DNA of 64,000 nucleotides from Actinotalea alkalitolerans (lineage in GTDB: Bacteria; Actinomycetota; Actinomycetes; Actinomycetales; Cellulomonadaceae). A program made the position numbers and the translations under genes. Location: NCBI RefSeq assembly GCF_023369855.1, contig NZ_JAMBPP010000007.1:173486-237485 (forward strand), given 5' to 3'. The first letter of the stretch is position 1. The number at the start of each line of letters is the position of its first letter. Below, piece after piece: positions 9,169 to 18,946 of this stretch. The notes below the pieces were generated by a model. The model was given only the letters and a program-made list of their open reading frames with translations, did not search any database and was not told where the DNA came from.

Positions 9169-10287
9169 GTGACACCCCACCGACGCCTGCGGACGGCCGC
9201 CATCCTGGTCGCTGCGATCGCCCTCTCCGGCTGCGGATCCGACGACCCGCTCGGTCACCCGTGGCGACCTGGTGGTCCCGGTGAGCCGGTCGAGAACCTC
9301 TACGACGGTCCCGTCCTGCGCGGCCAGCTCGAGGGAGCGGGGTCGAGCGCCCAGGAGTCGGCGATGCAGGCCTGGATCGCAGGCTTCCAGAACATCCACG
9401 CCGCCGCCTCGGTGGCTTACGACCCGGTCGGGTCGGGCGGTGGCCGCACCCAGTTCCTCGAGGGCGGCATCCAGTTCGGCGGGAGCGACGCCGCCCTGAA
9501 CCACGACGAGCTCGACCGTGCGGCGCAGCAGTGCGGGGAGGCCGGTCTCGCCGAGCTCCCGCTCTACATCTCGCCGATCGCGGTGATCTTCAACCTCGAC
9601 GGGATCAGCGAGCTCCAGCTCACCCCGGCGACCGTCGCGCGGATCTTCGACCGCCAGGTCACCCGCTGGGACGACCCGGAGATCGCCGCCGACAACCCCG
9701 GCGTCGACCTTCCCGACCTGCTCATCACCCCGGTGGCGCGGTCGGACGAGTCCGGCACCACGGAGAACTTCTCCGAGTACCTGGCCGATGCGGCAGGCGA
9801 GGCATGGCCCTACCCGGCCAGCGGCGACTGGCCGGTCACGGGCGGGCAGTCGGCGCAGGGCAACTCGGGTGTCGTGCAGACCGTCACCGACGGGCGGGGG
9901 ACCGTCGGCTACGCGGACGCCTCCAAGGCCGGGGCGCTGGGCACCGTCAAGGTCAAGGTCGGCGACGACTTCGTCGGCTACTCCCCGGAGGCCGCTGCGG
10001 CGATCGTGGCGATCTCGCCTCGGGAGGAGGGCCGGCCCGAGGGGAGCCTGGTCGTCGAGCTCGACCGCGAGACCACCGAGGCGGGCACCTACCCGATCGT
10101 GCTGATCTCCTACACGCTCGCCTGCCGGCAGTACGCCGACCCCGACGAGGCCGCCCTCGTGCGGGCCTTCCTGAGCTATGTTGCCGGGGAGGAAGGCCAG
10201 CAGGTCTCGGCCCTCACCGCCGGCTCGGCCCCGATCTCGGACGCCCTGCGCGCCGAGGTCCAAGCCGTGATCGACGGCATCGCCTGA
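9169..10287 (+). CDS. pstS: Phosphate ABC transporter substrate-binding lipoprotein PstS (operon 2)
   Basis: This 372-residue phosphate-binding lipoprotein starts at a GTG. It has a signal peptide with lipobox LSGC (Cys22) and a short linker, then GAGSSAQESAMQAW, YDPVGSGGG, FGGSDAAL and ARSDESGTTENF, the phosphate-contact segments of the classical E. coli/M. tuberculosis PstS type. It is the first gene of a complete second pstSCAB set directly behind a PHO box. Having a different PstS subtype from the 5112 gene suggests different affinity or conditions of use (inference). Confidence 0.92.
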   Translation: MTPHRRLRTAAILVAAIALSGCGSDDPLGHPWRPGGPGEPVENLYDGPVLRGQLEGAGSSAQESAMQAWIAGFQNIHAAASVAYDPVGSGGGRTQFLEGGIQFGGSDAALNHDELDRAAQQCGEAGLAELPLYISPIAVIFNLDGISELQLTPATVARIFDRQVTRWDDPEIAADNPGVDLPDLLITPVARSDESGTTENFSEYLADAAGEAWPYPASGDWPVTGGQSAQGNSGVVQTVTDGRGTVGYADASKAGALGTVKVKVGDDFVGYSPEAAAAIVAISPREEGRPEGSLVVELDRETTEAGTYPIVLISYTLACRQYADPDEAALVRAFLSYVAGEEGQQVSALTAGSAPISDALRAEVQAVIDGIA

Positions 10288-10362
10288 CCCGACCTGGCGC
10301 CGCGGCCCGAGCCGGTCGCCGCCAGGTACTGCCGGACCCGTCCCCACCATCCCGGAGCACAC

Positions 10363-11367
10363 GTGAGCATCGCCCGTCAGGCCGGAGCACCGGCGTCGCC
10401 GCCTCCTGCCCCCGGTCCGTCGCGCCCAGTCCGTCGCGTCCGGCACGGTCTGGGCGGCCGGGTCTTCGCCGGCCTGGCGACCAGCGCCGGGGCGACCATC
10501 CTGGTGATCCTGGCCGCGGTCGCGGTGTTCCTGGTGATCCGCGCCTGGCCGGCTCTGACCTCCTCACCCGAGGAGCTCGCGGACGGGGTCAGCTGGTTCC
10601 CCGAGGGCACGACCCTCGCGGGGTTCGTCGGCCCGCTGATCTTCGGCACGTTGCTCGCGGCGCTCCTGGCACTGCTCCTGGCCGTGCCCGTGGCGATCGG
10701 GATCGCCCTGTTCATCTCGCACTACGCACCACGACGGCTCGCCTCGCCGCTGGGCTACGTGATCGACCTCCTGGCGGCGATCCCCAGCGTCGTCTACGGC
10801 CTGTGGGGTGCGACCTGGCTCGCCCCGCGGCTCTTCCCGCTGTGGGACTGGCTGGGTCGGAACCTGGGCTTCGTCCCGTTCTTCGAGGGTCCAGCCTCGA
10901 GCCCGCCGCGCGTGGTGATGACCGTGGGCGTGGTCCTGGCGGTGATGATCCTGCCGATCATCACCGCGGTGACCCGCGAGGTCTTCCTGCAGACCCCCCG
11001 GCTGCACGAGGAGGCCGCGCTCGCCCTGGGGGCCACCCGCTGGGAGATGGTCCGGATGGCCGTGCTGCCCTTCGGGCGCTCGGGTGTGATCAGCGCCTCG
11101 ATGCTCGGCCTGGGCCGGGCGCTCGGCGAGACGATGGCGGTGCTGATGATCCTGGGGCCCGGGTTCACCTACTCCCTGGCGCTGCTGCAGGTCGGCCGGC
11201 ACCAGACGATCGCCGCGAACATCGCCAACCAGTTCCCCGAGGCGAACCCGCTGGGTGTGAGCACGCTGATCGCGACCGGCCTGGTGCTCTTCGTGATCAC
11301 CCTGGCGGTCAACATGGGTGCCCGCTGGGTCATCTCCCGCCGTGCCGAGTTCTCCGGAGCCAACTGA
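10363..11367 (+). CDS. pstC: Phosphate ABC transporter permease PstC (operon 2)
   Basis: This permease subunit has 334 residues from a GTG start. A proline-rich, basic N-terminal tail of about 35 residues precedes six predicted transmembrane helices. The coupling loop LHEEAALALGATRWEM and the PstC signature LGRALGETMAVLMI are present, as is the helix pair around IDLLAAIPSVVYGLWG. It lies between pstS (76 bases away) and pstA (one base beyond the stop), in the order pstSCAB. Confidence 0.93.
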   Translation: MSIARQAGAPASPPPAPGPSRPVRRVRHGLGGRVFAGLATSAGATILVILAAVAVFLVIRAWPALTSSPEELADGVSWFPEGTTLAGFVGPLIFGTLLAALLALLLAVPVAIGIALFISHYAPRRLASPLGYVIDLLAAIPSVVYGLWGATWLAPRLFPLWDWLGRNLGFVPFFEGPASSPPRVVMTVGVVLAVMILPIITAVTREVFLQTPRLHEEAALALGATRWEMVRMAVLPFGRSGVISASMLGLGRALGETMAVLMILGPGFTYSLALLQVGRHQTIAANIANQFPEANPLGVSTLIATGLVLFVITLAVNMGARWVISRRAEFSGAN

Positions 11368-11368
11368 C

Positions 11369-12334
11369 ATGACCCTCCTGGACAGGAAGGGCCCGCCGAC
11401 CACCGGCCGCCCCCCCTCGACCCGTGACCTGCTGACCCGTGGCGACATCCGGCGTACGGTGACCGACCGCGTCATGACCGGGGTGATCACCGGGGCGTTC
11501 CTGGTGGCCCTGGTGCCCCTCGTCTCGGTGTCCTGGACGGTGCTCAGCAACGGCATCGGCCGGTTGAGCCCGTACTTCTTCTCGGTGTCGATGCGCGGGG
11601 TCTTCGGTGGCATGGACGCCGGGGGCATCTACCACGCGATCCTCGGCACGGTGCTGATCACCGCGGTCGCGACGCTCATCTCGGTCCCGGTGGGACTGAT
11701 GGCGGCGATCTACCTGGTCGAGTACGGGCGCGGACCGTTGGCGCGAGCGGTGACGTTCTTCGTCGACGTGATGACCGGGATCCCCTCGATCGTGGCGGGG
11801 CTGTTCGCCTACGCGCTGTTCGCGGCGATCTTCGGGCCGGGGGTGCGCTTCGGCGTCGTCGGCTCGGTGGCCCTGTCGGTCCTGATGATCCCGGTCGTGG
11901 TGCGGTCCTCGGAGGAGATGCTGCGCCTGGTGCCCAACGAGCTGCGCGAGGCCGCGTACGCGCTGGGCGTGCCCAAGTGGCTGACCATCGTCAAGGTCGT
12001 GCTGCGCACGGCGGTCGCGGGGATCGGCACCGGCATCATGCTCGCGGTCGCCCGGGTGATCGGTGAGACCGCCCCGCTGCTGATCACGGTCGGTGTGATC
12101 GACTCGATCAACCGGAACGTCTTCGAGGGCCGCATGATGACGCTGCCCGTGTACGTCTTCCGCCAGTACTCGCAGGGGCTGGTGCCGTGCGCCCCCGACG
12201 CGGTGGACTGCATCGCGACGGTCAACTTCGACCGGGCCTGGGCGGCGGCCCTCACGCTGATCCTCATCGTGATGCTGCTCAACCTGCTCGCCCGCCTCAT
12301 CTCCCGCTACTTCGCCCCCAAGGCAGGCCGCTGA
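11369..12334 (+). CDS. pstA: Phosphate ABC transporter permease PstA (operon 2)
   Basis: The 321-residue permease starts at the ATG at 11369, right after the pstC stop; the open frame to 11318 is inside pstC. Six transmembrane helices are predicted. The coupling loop LREAAYALGVPKW and the PstA motif [11 protein letters not shown] are intact. A loop with two cysteines (LVPCAPDAVDCIATVNFD) lies outside the membrane before the last helix and could form a disulfide. It is the third gene of operon 2. Confidence 0.92.
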   Translation: MTLLDRKGPPTTGRPPSTRDLLTRGDIRRTVTDRVMTGVITGAFLVALVPLVSVSWTVLSNGIGRLSPYFFSVSMRGVFGGMDAGGIYHAILGTVLITAVATLISVPVGLMAAIYLVEYGRGPLARAVTFFVDVMTGIPSIVAGLFAYALFAAIFGPGVRFGVVGSVALSVLMIPVVVRSSEEMLRLVPNELREAAYALGVPKWLTIVKVVLRTAVAGIGTGIMLAVARVIGETAPLLITVGVIDSINRNVFEGRMMTLPVYVFRQYSQGLVPCAPDAVDCIATVNFDRAWAAALTLILIVMLLNLLARLISRYFAPKAGR

Positions 12335-12394
12335 CGGCCCGGCCGTCGCCCTGCCCCGCCCCCCTGACACGCCCCCACACACCGAAGGACGACC

Positions 12395-13174
12395 GTGGCC
12401 CAGCGCATCGACGTCACCGACCTGAACATCTACTACGGCGCCTTCCACGCCGTCGCCGACGTGACGATGGCCATCGAGCCGCGTTCGGTCACCGCGTTCA
12501 TCGGCCCCTCGGGCTGCGGCAAGTCGACCTACCTGCGCACCCTCAACCGGATGCACGAGGTGATCCCCGGGGCGCGGGTCGAGGGCAAGGTCACGATGGA
12601 CGCCGTCGACCTGTACGCCCCCGAGATCGACCCGGTCGCGGTCCGACGGCAGGTCGGGATGGTCTTCCAGCGCCCCAACCCCTTCCCGACCATGTCCATC
12701 TCGGAGAACGTGCTGGCCGGGGTACGGCTGAACAACCGGCGGATCTCGCGCAGCGACGCGCACGACCTGGTCGAGTCCTCGCTGCGGGGCGCCAACCTGT
12801 GGAACGAGGTCAAGGACCGCCTCGACCGTCCGGGGTCCTCGCTGTCGGGCGGGCAGCAGCAGCGCCTGTGCATCGCCCGCGCCATCGCGGTCAAGCCCCA
12901 GGTGCTGCTCATGGACGAGCCGTGCTCGGCCCTCGACCCGATCTCGACCCTCGCGATCGAGGACCTCATCGCCGAGCTCAAGGACAGCTACACGATCGTC
13001 ATCGTGACCCACAACATGCAGCAGGCCGCGCGGGTCAGCGACCGGACCGCGTTCTTCAACATCGCCGGCACGGGCAAGCCCGGGCGGCTGATCGAGATGG
13101 ACGACACCCGGACGATGTTCTCGACCCCGACCGACCGCGCGACCGAGGACTACATCTCGGGTCGCTTCGGCTGA
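12395..13174 (+). CDS. pstB: Phosphate ABC transporter ATPase PstB (operon 2)
   Basis: This ATPase has 259 residues, the canonical PstB length, from a GTG with AAGGACGA upstream. Walker [10 protein letters not shown], signature [10 protein letters not shown] and Walker [14 protein letters not shown] are intact, and the C-terminus [10 protein letters not shown] is shared with the operon 1 PstB. It lacks the N-terminal extension seen in that paralog. It ends operon 2; a weak hairpin pairs CCTGCG with CGCAGG at 13185-13208. Confidence 0.94.
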   Translation: MAQRIDVTDLNIYYGAFHAVADVTMAIEPRSVTAFIGPSGCGKSTYLRTLNRMHEVIPGARVEGKVTMDAVDLYAPEIDPVAVRRQVGMVFQRPNPFPTMSISENVLAGVRLNNRRISRSDAHDLVESSLRGANLWNEVKDRLDRPGSSLSGGQQQRLCIARAIAVKPQVLLMDEPCSALDPISTLAIEDLIAELKDSYTIVIVTHNMQQAARVSDRTAFFNIAGTGKPGRLIEMDDTRTMFSTPTDRATEDYISGRFG

Positions 13175-13313
13175 TCAGGCGGTGCCTGCGGGCTGGCTCG
13201 CGCGCAGGGACGGCGAGGTGGGCGTCGGACTCTGCAGGCGCGGGTGTCCTATCGTCGGCTGGAGGCGGGCCCAGGCCGGTCCGCGTGGCACTCCCGACGA
13301 GAGGACCTGCACC

Positions 13314-13631
13314 ATGACCGACCACCTCCCCGACGTCTACCTCGGGTTTCGTGCCCGGTTCCCGGCGGTCGCCGCCGCTCATGACGGGCTCGCCCGGGAG
13401 GTGGACCAGACGGGGCCGCTCGACGAGCGCACCACCCGGCTGGTCAAGCTCGGGATGGCGGTCGCGAGCCAGTCCCAGGGGGCGGTGCGGTCCAACGTGC
13501 GCAAGGCCCTGGACGCCGGTGCCAGCCCGGAGGAGATCGAGCACGTGGTGCTGCTCGCGCTCACCTCGAGCGGGTTCCCGACGGTGGTCGCCGCCTGGCA
13601 GTGGGTGCAGGAGGTCCTGACGGCACGGTGA
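13314..13631 (+). CDS. Carboxymuconolactone decarboxylase/AhpD-like small protein
   Basis: The 105-residue product resembles the CMD/AhpD fold: a helical protein with TRLVKLGMAVASQSQGAVRSNVRKAL and EEIEHVVLLALTSSG. It lacks the CxxC of AhpD-type alkylhydroperoxidases, so peroxidase activity is unlikely and its substrate cannot be named. A TATCGT -10-like box lies at 13250-13255, about 58 bases before the ATG at 13314, with GAGG in front of the start. It stands alone between the second pst operon and a convergent lipoprotein gene. Confidence 0.75.
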   Translation: MTDHLPDVYLGFRARFPAVAAAHDGLAREVDQTGPLDERTTRLVKLGMAVASQSQGAVRSNVRKALDAGASPEEIEHVVLLALTSSGFPTVVAAWQWVQEVLTAR

Positions 13632-13655
13632 GCCGGGTGGGGTGGGCCGCGGGCC

Positions 13656-14123
13656 TCAGGGGACGAGGTCGGTGTACTCCGGCAGGGTCCCGTCCAGCAC
13701 CGGCACCCGCAGGGTGGTCGAGCCGCTGCGGTCGGAGATCACGGCGAGCTCGACCAGGGCACCCGGGGCGGCCGGCACGGCGTCGATGTCGATGGCCTCG
13801 TCGTCGGGGCCCAGCCGCTGGCTGAGGCCCGCAGGGACCGTGAAGGCCTGCGACGAGGTCCCGTCGGGCAGGCCGATCGAGACCTCGACGTCCTGGCCGC
13901 CACGGTTGACCACCGCGCCGAGCACCGTCCCCGGCTCGCCCTCGGCTGCGGTCAGCACGAAGAGGTTCTCCACGACCACCATGTCGCTCAGCTCGACCCG
14001 GACGCCGTCCGACGCGGCATAGCTCCACGACGTCGTCATCGGGTTGGTGACTGAGCACCCGGCCAGCCCGAGGCCGGCGACGAGGGCGACAAGGACGGCG
14101 GACGTGCGGCGGGCGCGGGCCAC
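13656..14123 (-). CDS. Small putative lipoprotein of unknown function
   Basis: The product is 155 residues. It starts at a GTG with AGGAG seven bases upstream, has a basic N-terminus, a hydrophobic stretch and lipobox LAGC (Cys23), so it should be anchored on the outer face of the membrane. The mature part reads as an immunoglobulin-like beta-sandwich of about 125 residues ([18 protein letters not shown] and similar strands). The frame is open further upstream to 14318, but that part is arginine/proline-rich without a signal peptide. It is divergent from carD. I do not recognise a named family. Confidence 0.75.
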   Translation of the reverse strand: MARARRTSAVLVALVAGLGLAGCSVTNPMTTSWSYAASDGVRVELSDMVVVENLFVLTAAEGEPGTVLGAVVNRGGQDVEVSIGLPDGTSSQAFTVPAGLSQRLGPDDEAIDIDAVPAAPGALVELAVISDRSGSTTLRVPVLDGTLPEYTDLVP

Positions 14124-14307
14124 GGGATGCTCCTGGTGGGTGCTCGTCACGGGTGTGCAGGTGGTGCCCAGCCTAGTGCGTGCAGCCGCGGCGTCATGGC
14201 GGGCGGTGACACCTGGGGCGCTGACCTGCGCAAACGGTGGTCGGGGTGACCCGGGGGGTCGGTGGGGGCGTGATAAGATGAGCGTCCGCGAAAGGGGACG
14301 CCTCCAC

Positions 14308-14790
14308 ATGACCTTCACAGTAGGCGAGACCGTTGTCTACCCGCACCACGGGGCAGCGTTGATCGAAGAGATCAAGACCAGGACCATCCGTGGCGAGGAC
14401 AAGATCTACCTCAAGCTCAAGGTGGCACAGGGAGACCTGACGATCGAGGTGCCTGCGGAGAACGTCGACCTCGTCGGCGTCCGTGACGTCGTCGGTCAGG
14501 AGGGGCTCGAGAAGGTCTTCGACGTCCTGCGTGCGCCGTACACCGAGGAGCCGACCAACTGGTCGCGCCGCTACAAGGCCAACCTCGAGAAGCTCGCCTC
14601 GGGTGACGTCATCAAGGTCGCCGAGGTCGTGCGTGACCTCTCGCGTCGTGACGCCGACCGTGGCCTCTCGGCCGGGGAGAAGCGGATGCTCGCCAAGGCA
14701 CGCCAGATCCTGGTCTCGGAGCTCGCACTCGCCGAGCACACCGAGGAGGAGAAGGCCGAGGCCATCCTCGACGAGGTCCTGGCCTCCTGA
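14308..14790 (+). CDS. carD: RNA polymerase-binding transcription factor CarD
   Basis: CarD binds the RNA polymerase beta subunit and stabilises the open promoter complex at rRNA and housekeeping promoters. The product is 160 residues. The N-terminal Tudor-like domain ([15 protein letters not shown], about residues 1-55) contacts polymerase; the C-terminal helical domain contacts DNA and contains Trp85 in [10 protein letters not shown], the residue known to wedge the transcription bubble. The ATG at 14308 fits the family; the open frame upstream is unrelated. A TAAGAT -10-like box lies at 14273-14278. ispD starts four bases after its stop. Confidence 0.96.
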   Translation: MTFTVGETVVYPHHGAALIEEIKTRTIRGEDKIYLKLKVAQGDLTIEVPAENVDLVGVRDVVGQEGLEKVFDVLRAPYTEEPTNWSRRYKANLEKLASGDVIKVAEVVRDLSRRDADRGLSAGEKRMLAKARQILVSELALAEHTEEEKAEAILDEVLAS

Positions 14791-14793
14791 GAG

Positions 14794-15501
14794 GTGCGTG
14801 TCGCCGCGATCCTCACCGCCGCGGGTAGCGGCACCCGTCTCGGCCATGACCTTCCCAAGGCACTGGTGCCGCTGGGCGGGGTGCCTCTGGTCCTGCACGC
14901 CGCGCGCGGGCTGGCCGACTCCGGGGTCGTCGACCTCGTGGTCGTCACGGTCCCGCGCGGCAGCGACGGGGCCTTCGCGACCGCGATGACCCAGGACGCC
15001 GGTCGGCTCGGTGGCATGACCCTCACCCTCGCCGTCGGAGGCACCAGCAGGCAGGCCTCGGTGGCCGCCGGGCTGGCCGAGGTCCCCGCCGACGTCGACC
15101 TGGTGCTGGTCCACGACGCCGCCCGCCCGCTGACCCCGGCGCGGCTCGTGGCCGAGGTGGTGGCCGCCGTGCGCGCCGGGCACCGAGCGGTCATCCCGGT
15201 CGTGCCGGTCACCGACTCCGTGGTCGACGTCGCTGACGGCGACGTCCGCCCCGTCGACCGCTCGACGCTGCGGGGCGTGCAGACCCCTCAAGGGTTCGAC
15301 CGTGCCCTCCTGGACCGCGCGCACGCCGCCGCGGCGCACCGCGCGACCGACGAGCACTCCGCGGCGACGGACGACGCCTCGCTGTGCGCGCTGCTGGGGG
15401 CCGTGGTCCACGCGATCCCCGGGGCCGACGACGCCTTCAAGATCACCACTCCTCGCGACCTCGCGCTGGCCGAGATGCTGCTGAGCGAGGTTCCGGCGTG
15501 A
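14794..15501 (+). CDS. ispD: 2-C-methyl-D-erythritol 4-phosphate cytidylyltransferase
   Basis: This is the third enzyme of the MEP isoprenoid pathway, joining CTP to methylerythritol phosphate. The product is 235 residues from a GTG. The nucleotide-binding loop [16 protein letters not shown] is at the N-terminus, and [10 protein letters not shown] and [11 protein letters not shown] follow, all diagnostic of IspD. It is tightly packed behind carD and overlaps ispF by four bases (GTGA). The carD-ispD-ispF order is widespread in actinobacteria. Confidence 0.95.
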   Translation: MRVAAILTAAGSGTRLGHDLPKALVPLGGVPLVLHAARGLADSGVVDLVVVTVPRGSDGAFATAMTQDAGRLGGMTLTLAVGGTSRQASVAAGLAEVPADVDLVLVHDAARPLTPARLVAEVVAAVRAGHRAVIPVVPVTDSVVDVADGDVRPVDRSTLRGVQTPQGFDRALLDRAHAAAAHRATDEHSAATDDASLCALLGAVVHAIPGADDAFKITTPRDLALAEMLLSEVPA

Positions 15502-16025
15502 GCGCCGCCGCGACCCCCACCGGGTCCCGTGAGCCCGGGGCCGGTCCACAGGTCCCCCGGACCGGGATCGGGGTGGACGTGCACGCCTTCGCCGACCCCT
15601 CCTCGGGGCGCCCGATGTGGCTGGCCGGCCTGCACTGGCCGGGGGAGACAGGCCTCGAAGGTCACTCCGACGCCGACGTCGCGGCCCACGCCGCCGCCGA
15701 CGCGCTGCTCTCGGCCGCGGGTCTGGGCGACCTCGGGTCGACGTTCGGCACCTCCGACCCGCAGTGGGCGGGCGCCTCCGGCGTGACCCTGCTGGCCGAG
15801 GCGGCCCGGCAGGTACGTGCCGCGGGCTTCGTGATCGGCAACGTCGCCGTCCAGGTGATCGGCAACCGGCCCAAGGTCGGTCCGCGTCGCGACGAGGCGC
15901 AGGACGCCCTCTCGCAGGCCTGTGGGGCACCCGTCTCGGTGTCAGCCACGACCACCGACGGGCTCGGGCTGACCGGACGCGGCGAGGGTGTCGCGGCCGT
16001 GGCCACCGCCCTCGTCCTGCGCTGA
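15498..16025 (+). CDS. ispF: 2-C-methyl-D-erythritol 2,4-cyclodiphosphate synthase
   Basis: IspF cyclises CDP-methylerythritol 2-phosphate in the MEP pathway as a zinc-dependent homotrimer. The product is 175 residues. Metal-binding Asp and His are in GVDVHAF, with [15 protein letters not shown] and [15 protein letters not shown] further on. About 20 extra residues precede the domain when the GTG at 15498 is used; this start gives a four-base overlap with ispD. The last 84 bases are antisense to the 3' end of the convergent EamA gene. Confidence 0.95.
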   Translation: MSAAATPTGSREPGAGPQVPRTGIGVDVHAFADPSSGRPMWLAGLHWPGETGLEGHSDADVAAHAAADALLSAAGLGDLGSTFGTSDPQWAGASGVTLLAEAARQVRAAGFVIGNVAVQVIGNRPKVGPRRDEAQDALSQACGAPVSVSATTTDGLGLTGRGEGVAAVATALVLR

Positions 16026-16931
16026 CCGAACCCTGCGTCCCTGGCCGGCAGGGCCGGACCGCCCGGGTGTGCTGCCGAGCAGCACACCACCCACGACCAT
16101 CGCGCCGAGCGCCAGCTCGAGCACCGGCGTCCGCTCTCCCAGCACCAGCCAGGAGCTCGCCAGACCCACCACGGGCACCAGCATCGAGAAGGGCGCGACG
16201 GTGCTCGAGGGATGGCGGGCGAGCAGTGCGGTCCACAACCCCGTGCCGACCAGCGTCGCGACCAGCACCGTGTAGGCCAGCCCGGCGAGTGCGAGCAGCG
16301 CGCGGGTGCTGGTCAGCGAGGACAAGGACGCCCCGATCGCCGTCGGCCCGTCCACCACCAGCGCCAGGACCATCATCGGCAGCGGCGGCACCACCGACAT
16401 CCACAGCATGAGGCGGAACGGTCGTTCGGGCCGTGCCTGCCGTGAGCTGAGGTTCCCCAGGGCCCAGCCCAGGCCTGCGCACAGCGTGAGCAGGACCGGG
16501 AGGAGGGTCGACACCCCGTCGAGGCCCGCCCGGTGCACCGCGATGCCCCCGAGGCCGACCACCGCGACACCGATGCCCAGCCCCTGTCGTCCGGTGAGCC
16601 GCTCACGCAGCAAGGCGGCGGCCAGCAGGACCGTGAACGGGGCCGAGGACTGGAGCACGAGGGAGGCGAGCCCGGGAGGCATGCCCGACTCCATCGCGAG
16701 GTACAGGAAGGCGAACTGGAGCACACCGAAGCCCATCCCGTACCCGAGCAGCCACCGGGTGCGCACGGCGGGACGGGGGACCAGCAGCACGGTCGGGACA
16801 GCGATCACCGCGAAGCGCAGCGCCGCCAGGAAGAACGGGGGGAAGTGCTCGAGGGAGAGATGGATCGCCGGGAAGTTCAGTCCCCAGCACACCGCCACGA
16901 GCGCGGCGAGGGCGCGATCGCGTGGTGGCAT
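15942..16931 (-). CDS. EamA/DMT-superfamily exporter
   Basis: The 329-residue product has ten predicted transmembrane helices in two EamA repeats (about residues 7-135 and 145-285), the fold of drug/metabolite and amino-acid exporters such as YdcZ/RhaT-like proteins. [14 protein letters not shown] at the N-terminus and [17 protein letters not shown] in the second repeat are typical. The substrate cannot be told. The last 45 residues are hydrophilic and overlap ispF on the other strand. It is divergent from a LysR regulator 72 bases away, which probably controls it (inference). Confidence 0.85.
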   Translation of the reverse strand: MPPRDRALAALVAVCWGLNFPAIHLSLEHFPPFFLAALRFAVIAVPTVLLVPRPAVRTRWLLGYGMGFGVLQFAFLYLAMESGMPPGLASLVLQSSAPFTVLLAAALLRERLTGRQGLGIGVAVVGLGGIAVHRAGLDGVSTLLPVLLTLCAGLGWALGNLSSRQARPERPFRLMLWMSVVPPLPMMVLALVVDGPTAIGASLSSLTSTRALLALAGLAYTVLVATLVGTGLWTALLARHPSSTVAPFSMLVPVVGLASSWLVLGERTPVLELALGAMVVGGVLLGSTPGRSGPAGQGRRVRSAQDEGGGHGRDTLAASGQPEPVGGRG

Positions 16932-16991
16932 GCACGCAGTCTGGGGCGAGGCCTAAGTTCAGGACAAGCGAAAGATCCTGCATCAACACGG

Positions 16992-16997
16992 TAGCGT
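16992..16997 (+). promoter_or_regulatory. -10 box of the LysR gene (leaderless)
   Basis: TAGCGT ends six bases before the ATG at 17004, matching TANNNT. The divergent gap also contains TTC-N9-GAA (about 16958-16972), which could belong to a LysR binding site, but this is weak. Confidence 0.45.
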
Positions 16998-17003
16998 CGC
17001 TAC

Positions 17004-17906
17004 ATGGATCTTCGCCGGCTCGAGGTGCTCCGGGCGGTCGCTGAGCGCGGCGGCGTCGCAGCGGCGGCGCGGGCCCTGCACTGCACCCCGTCGGCGGTCT
17101 CCCAGCAGCTCAAGGTGCTGCAGCGAGAGGCGGGCGCCGCGCTGACCGAACGGGACGGCCGAGGCATCCGACTGACCCCGGCGGGCGCGGAGCTGGCGCG
17201 TCGGGCCGTGGACGTCGCGGTCGCCCTGCGCCGGGCCGAGGCGGCCTGCGCCGAGCACCAGAGCCTGCCCACCGGGACCGTGACGGTCGCGGCCTTCCAG
17301 AGTGCCGCCCAGATGCTCCTGCCGGGCCTGCTGACGCGACTGCGGTCCGAGCCGGGCATCACCGTCGTCCTGAGCGACGACGACGTCGCTCAGGACCAGT
17401 TCGCGGGCCTGACCTCGGACGCGGACATCGTCATCGCGCATCGACCGGACCGCACGGTCGCCTGGGGTGAGGCGGTGCGGTGCGTCCCCCTGCTGCGTGA
17501 ACCGCTCGACGTCGCCGTCCCCCCGGGCCACCGGCTCGCCGGCCGGGCCGGCATCGAGCCCCGGGACCTGCGCGGCGAACGCTGGATCGCCGTGCGTGAG
17601 GGGTTCCCGGTGGCGGCCGTCCTGGCGGCTGTGGGGCGCAGCGCCGGCGAGGTGCCGGTCGTCGCCCACCGGATCAACGACTTCCACGTGGCCGAGGCGC
17701 TCGTGGCTGCCGGTCACGGGATCTCCCTGCTGCCCCGCTTCACGGCTGACGACCGTGACGGGCAGCGGTTCGGCATGGTCCCCCTCGAGGGGGTCCGGGC
17801 CGGCCGGGAGATCGACGCCCTGCTGCGCCCCGACCGGGCCGAGCGCGTCGTGGTCAGGCGGGTGCTGGACGCCCTCGTCGCCGAGGCGAACGACCTGGTG
17901 GGCTGA
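17004..17906 (+). CDS. LysR-family transcriptional regulator
   Basis: The 300-residue product has the usual LysR layout: an N-terminal winged helix-turn-helix (MDLRRLEVLRAVAERGGVAAAARALHCTPSAVSQQ, broken here only by its length, residues 1-35), a linker helix, and a two-lobed effector-binding domain (about residues 90-295). It is divergent from the EamA exporter, an arrangement in which the regulator commonly controls the exporter in response to its substrate. The effector is unknown. A TANNNT box six bases before the ATG supports the start. Confidence 0.9.
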   Translation: MDLRRLEVLRAVAERGGVAAAARALHCTPSAVSQQLKVLQREAGAALTERDGRGIRLTPAGAELARRAVDVAVALRRAEAACAEHQSLPTGTVTVAAFQSAAQMLLPGLLTRLRSEPGITVVLSDDDVAQDQFAGLTSDADIVIAHRPDRTVAWGEAVRCVPLLREPLDVAVPPGHRLAGRAGIEPRDLRGERWIAVREGFPVAAVLAAVGRSAGEVPVVAHRINDFHVAEALVAAGHGISLLPRFTADDRDGQRFGMVPLEGVRAGREIDALLRPDRAERVVVRRVLDALVAEANDLVG

Positions 17907-17911
17907 CCCGG

Positions 17912-18862
17912 TCAGCTCATGCCGGCCGAGGGGAGCAGGACGATCTTGCCCTGCACCCGGCCCTGCATCCCGGCCCGGTGGGCCCTCGCGACGTCGTCCA
18001 GGGCGTACGTCGCACCGACCTGGACGGTGATCTTCCCGGCACCCGCGAGCTCAGCGAGCCGGGTGCGTGCGTCGTGCCGCACCTGGGTACCGGGGTCGGC
18101 GCCCTTGCCGCCGCCGAGCAGCTGCACCCCGAGCTCGGCGCCGCGCGCGAACCCCGCGAGCGTCGCGATGCGCCGGCGGTCGGTGACCAGGGCCACCGAG
18201 ACGTCCAGGGCCTCGTCGGTCCCGGCCGTGTCGATCACGGCGTGCACGCCGCCGGGAGCAGCGGCCCGGATCCGGTCCTCGAGGCCGGGCCCGTACGCCA
18301 CGGGGGAGGCGCCGAGGTCGAGCAGCACCTCGTGGTTCTCGGGGCTCGCCGTCCCCACGACCCGCGCCCCCCGTAGGTGGGCGAGCTGGACGGCGAGCGT
18401 GCCGACCGCACCGCTCGCCCCGTGCACCAGCACGGTGTCGCCCGCGCCCACGCGGGTCGCGGTGATCGCGTGGACGGCCGCGGCACCCGCGAGCATCAGC
18501 GAGCCCGCCTCGGGCCAGTCCAGGGTCGCCGGCTTGTGCACGACCGCCGAGGCCGGCACGAGCAGCCGGTCGGCGTAGGCGCCACGCACCGGGTACGCGA
18601 TGACCTCGTCACCGCGGTGGATACCCTCGACCTCGGGTCCCACCGCGAGCACCACGCCCGCGGCCTCGAAGCCGAGCCGCAGCGGGAGGTTGTCGGGGTC
18701 GTTCCCCCACACCCCGGTGTACGACTTCCAGTCGGCGGGGTTGACCCCCGCGGCGCGGACCTCGATGAGCACCTGCTCGGGTCCCGGGTCGCCCGGGTCG
18801 TCCTCGACGAGGGTGAGGACGTCAGGTCCTCCGTACGCGATGGCCACCACGGCGTGAGTCAT
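17912..18862 (-). CDS. NADP-dependent quinone oxidoreductase-like (MDR family) protein
   Basis: The 316-residue product is a zinc-independent medium-chain dehydrogenase/reductase. The GroES-like N-terminal domain contains [12 protein letters not shown]; the Rossmann domain has [15 protein letters not shown] for NADP(H). It lacks the structural-zinc cysteines of alcohol dehydrogenases. Members reduce quinones or enones, but the substrate here cannot be assigned. The ATG at 18862 ([14 protein letters not shown]) is chosen; the very long open frame upstream lies antisense to cysS. It converges on the LysR gene with only a five-base gap. Confidence 0.85.
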   Translation of the reverse strand: MTHAVVAIAYGGPDVLTLVEDDPGDPGPEQVLIEVRAAGVNPADWKSYTGVWGNDPDNLPLRLGFEAAGVVLAVGPEVEGIHRGDEVIAYPVRGAYADRLLVPASAVVHKPATLDWPEAGSLMLAGAAAVHAITATRVGAGDTVLVHGASGAVGTLAVQLAHLRGARVVGTASPENHEVLLDLGASPVAYGPGLEDRIRAAAPGGVHAVIDTAGTDEALDVSVALVTDRRRIATLAGFARGAELGVQLLGGGKGADPGTQVRHDARTRLAELAGAGKITVQVGATYALDDVARAHRAGMQGRVQGKIVLLPSAGMS

Positions 18863-18934
18863 GTCTCGATGATGTCTTGCATCGCGCGACGGGTCCACCG
18901 GCAGCCGGGGCTGAGCGGGACCGGTGCACGCCGG

Positions 18935-18940
18935 TACCCT
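18935..18940 (+). promoter_or_regulatory. -10 box of cysS (leaderless)
   Basis: TACCCT ends six bases before the cysS GTG at 18947. The same sequence and spacing occur before senX3. Confidence 0.45.
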
Positions 18941-18946
18941 TGCGCG

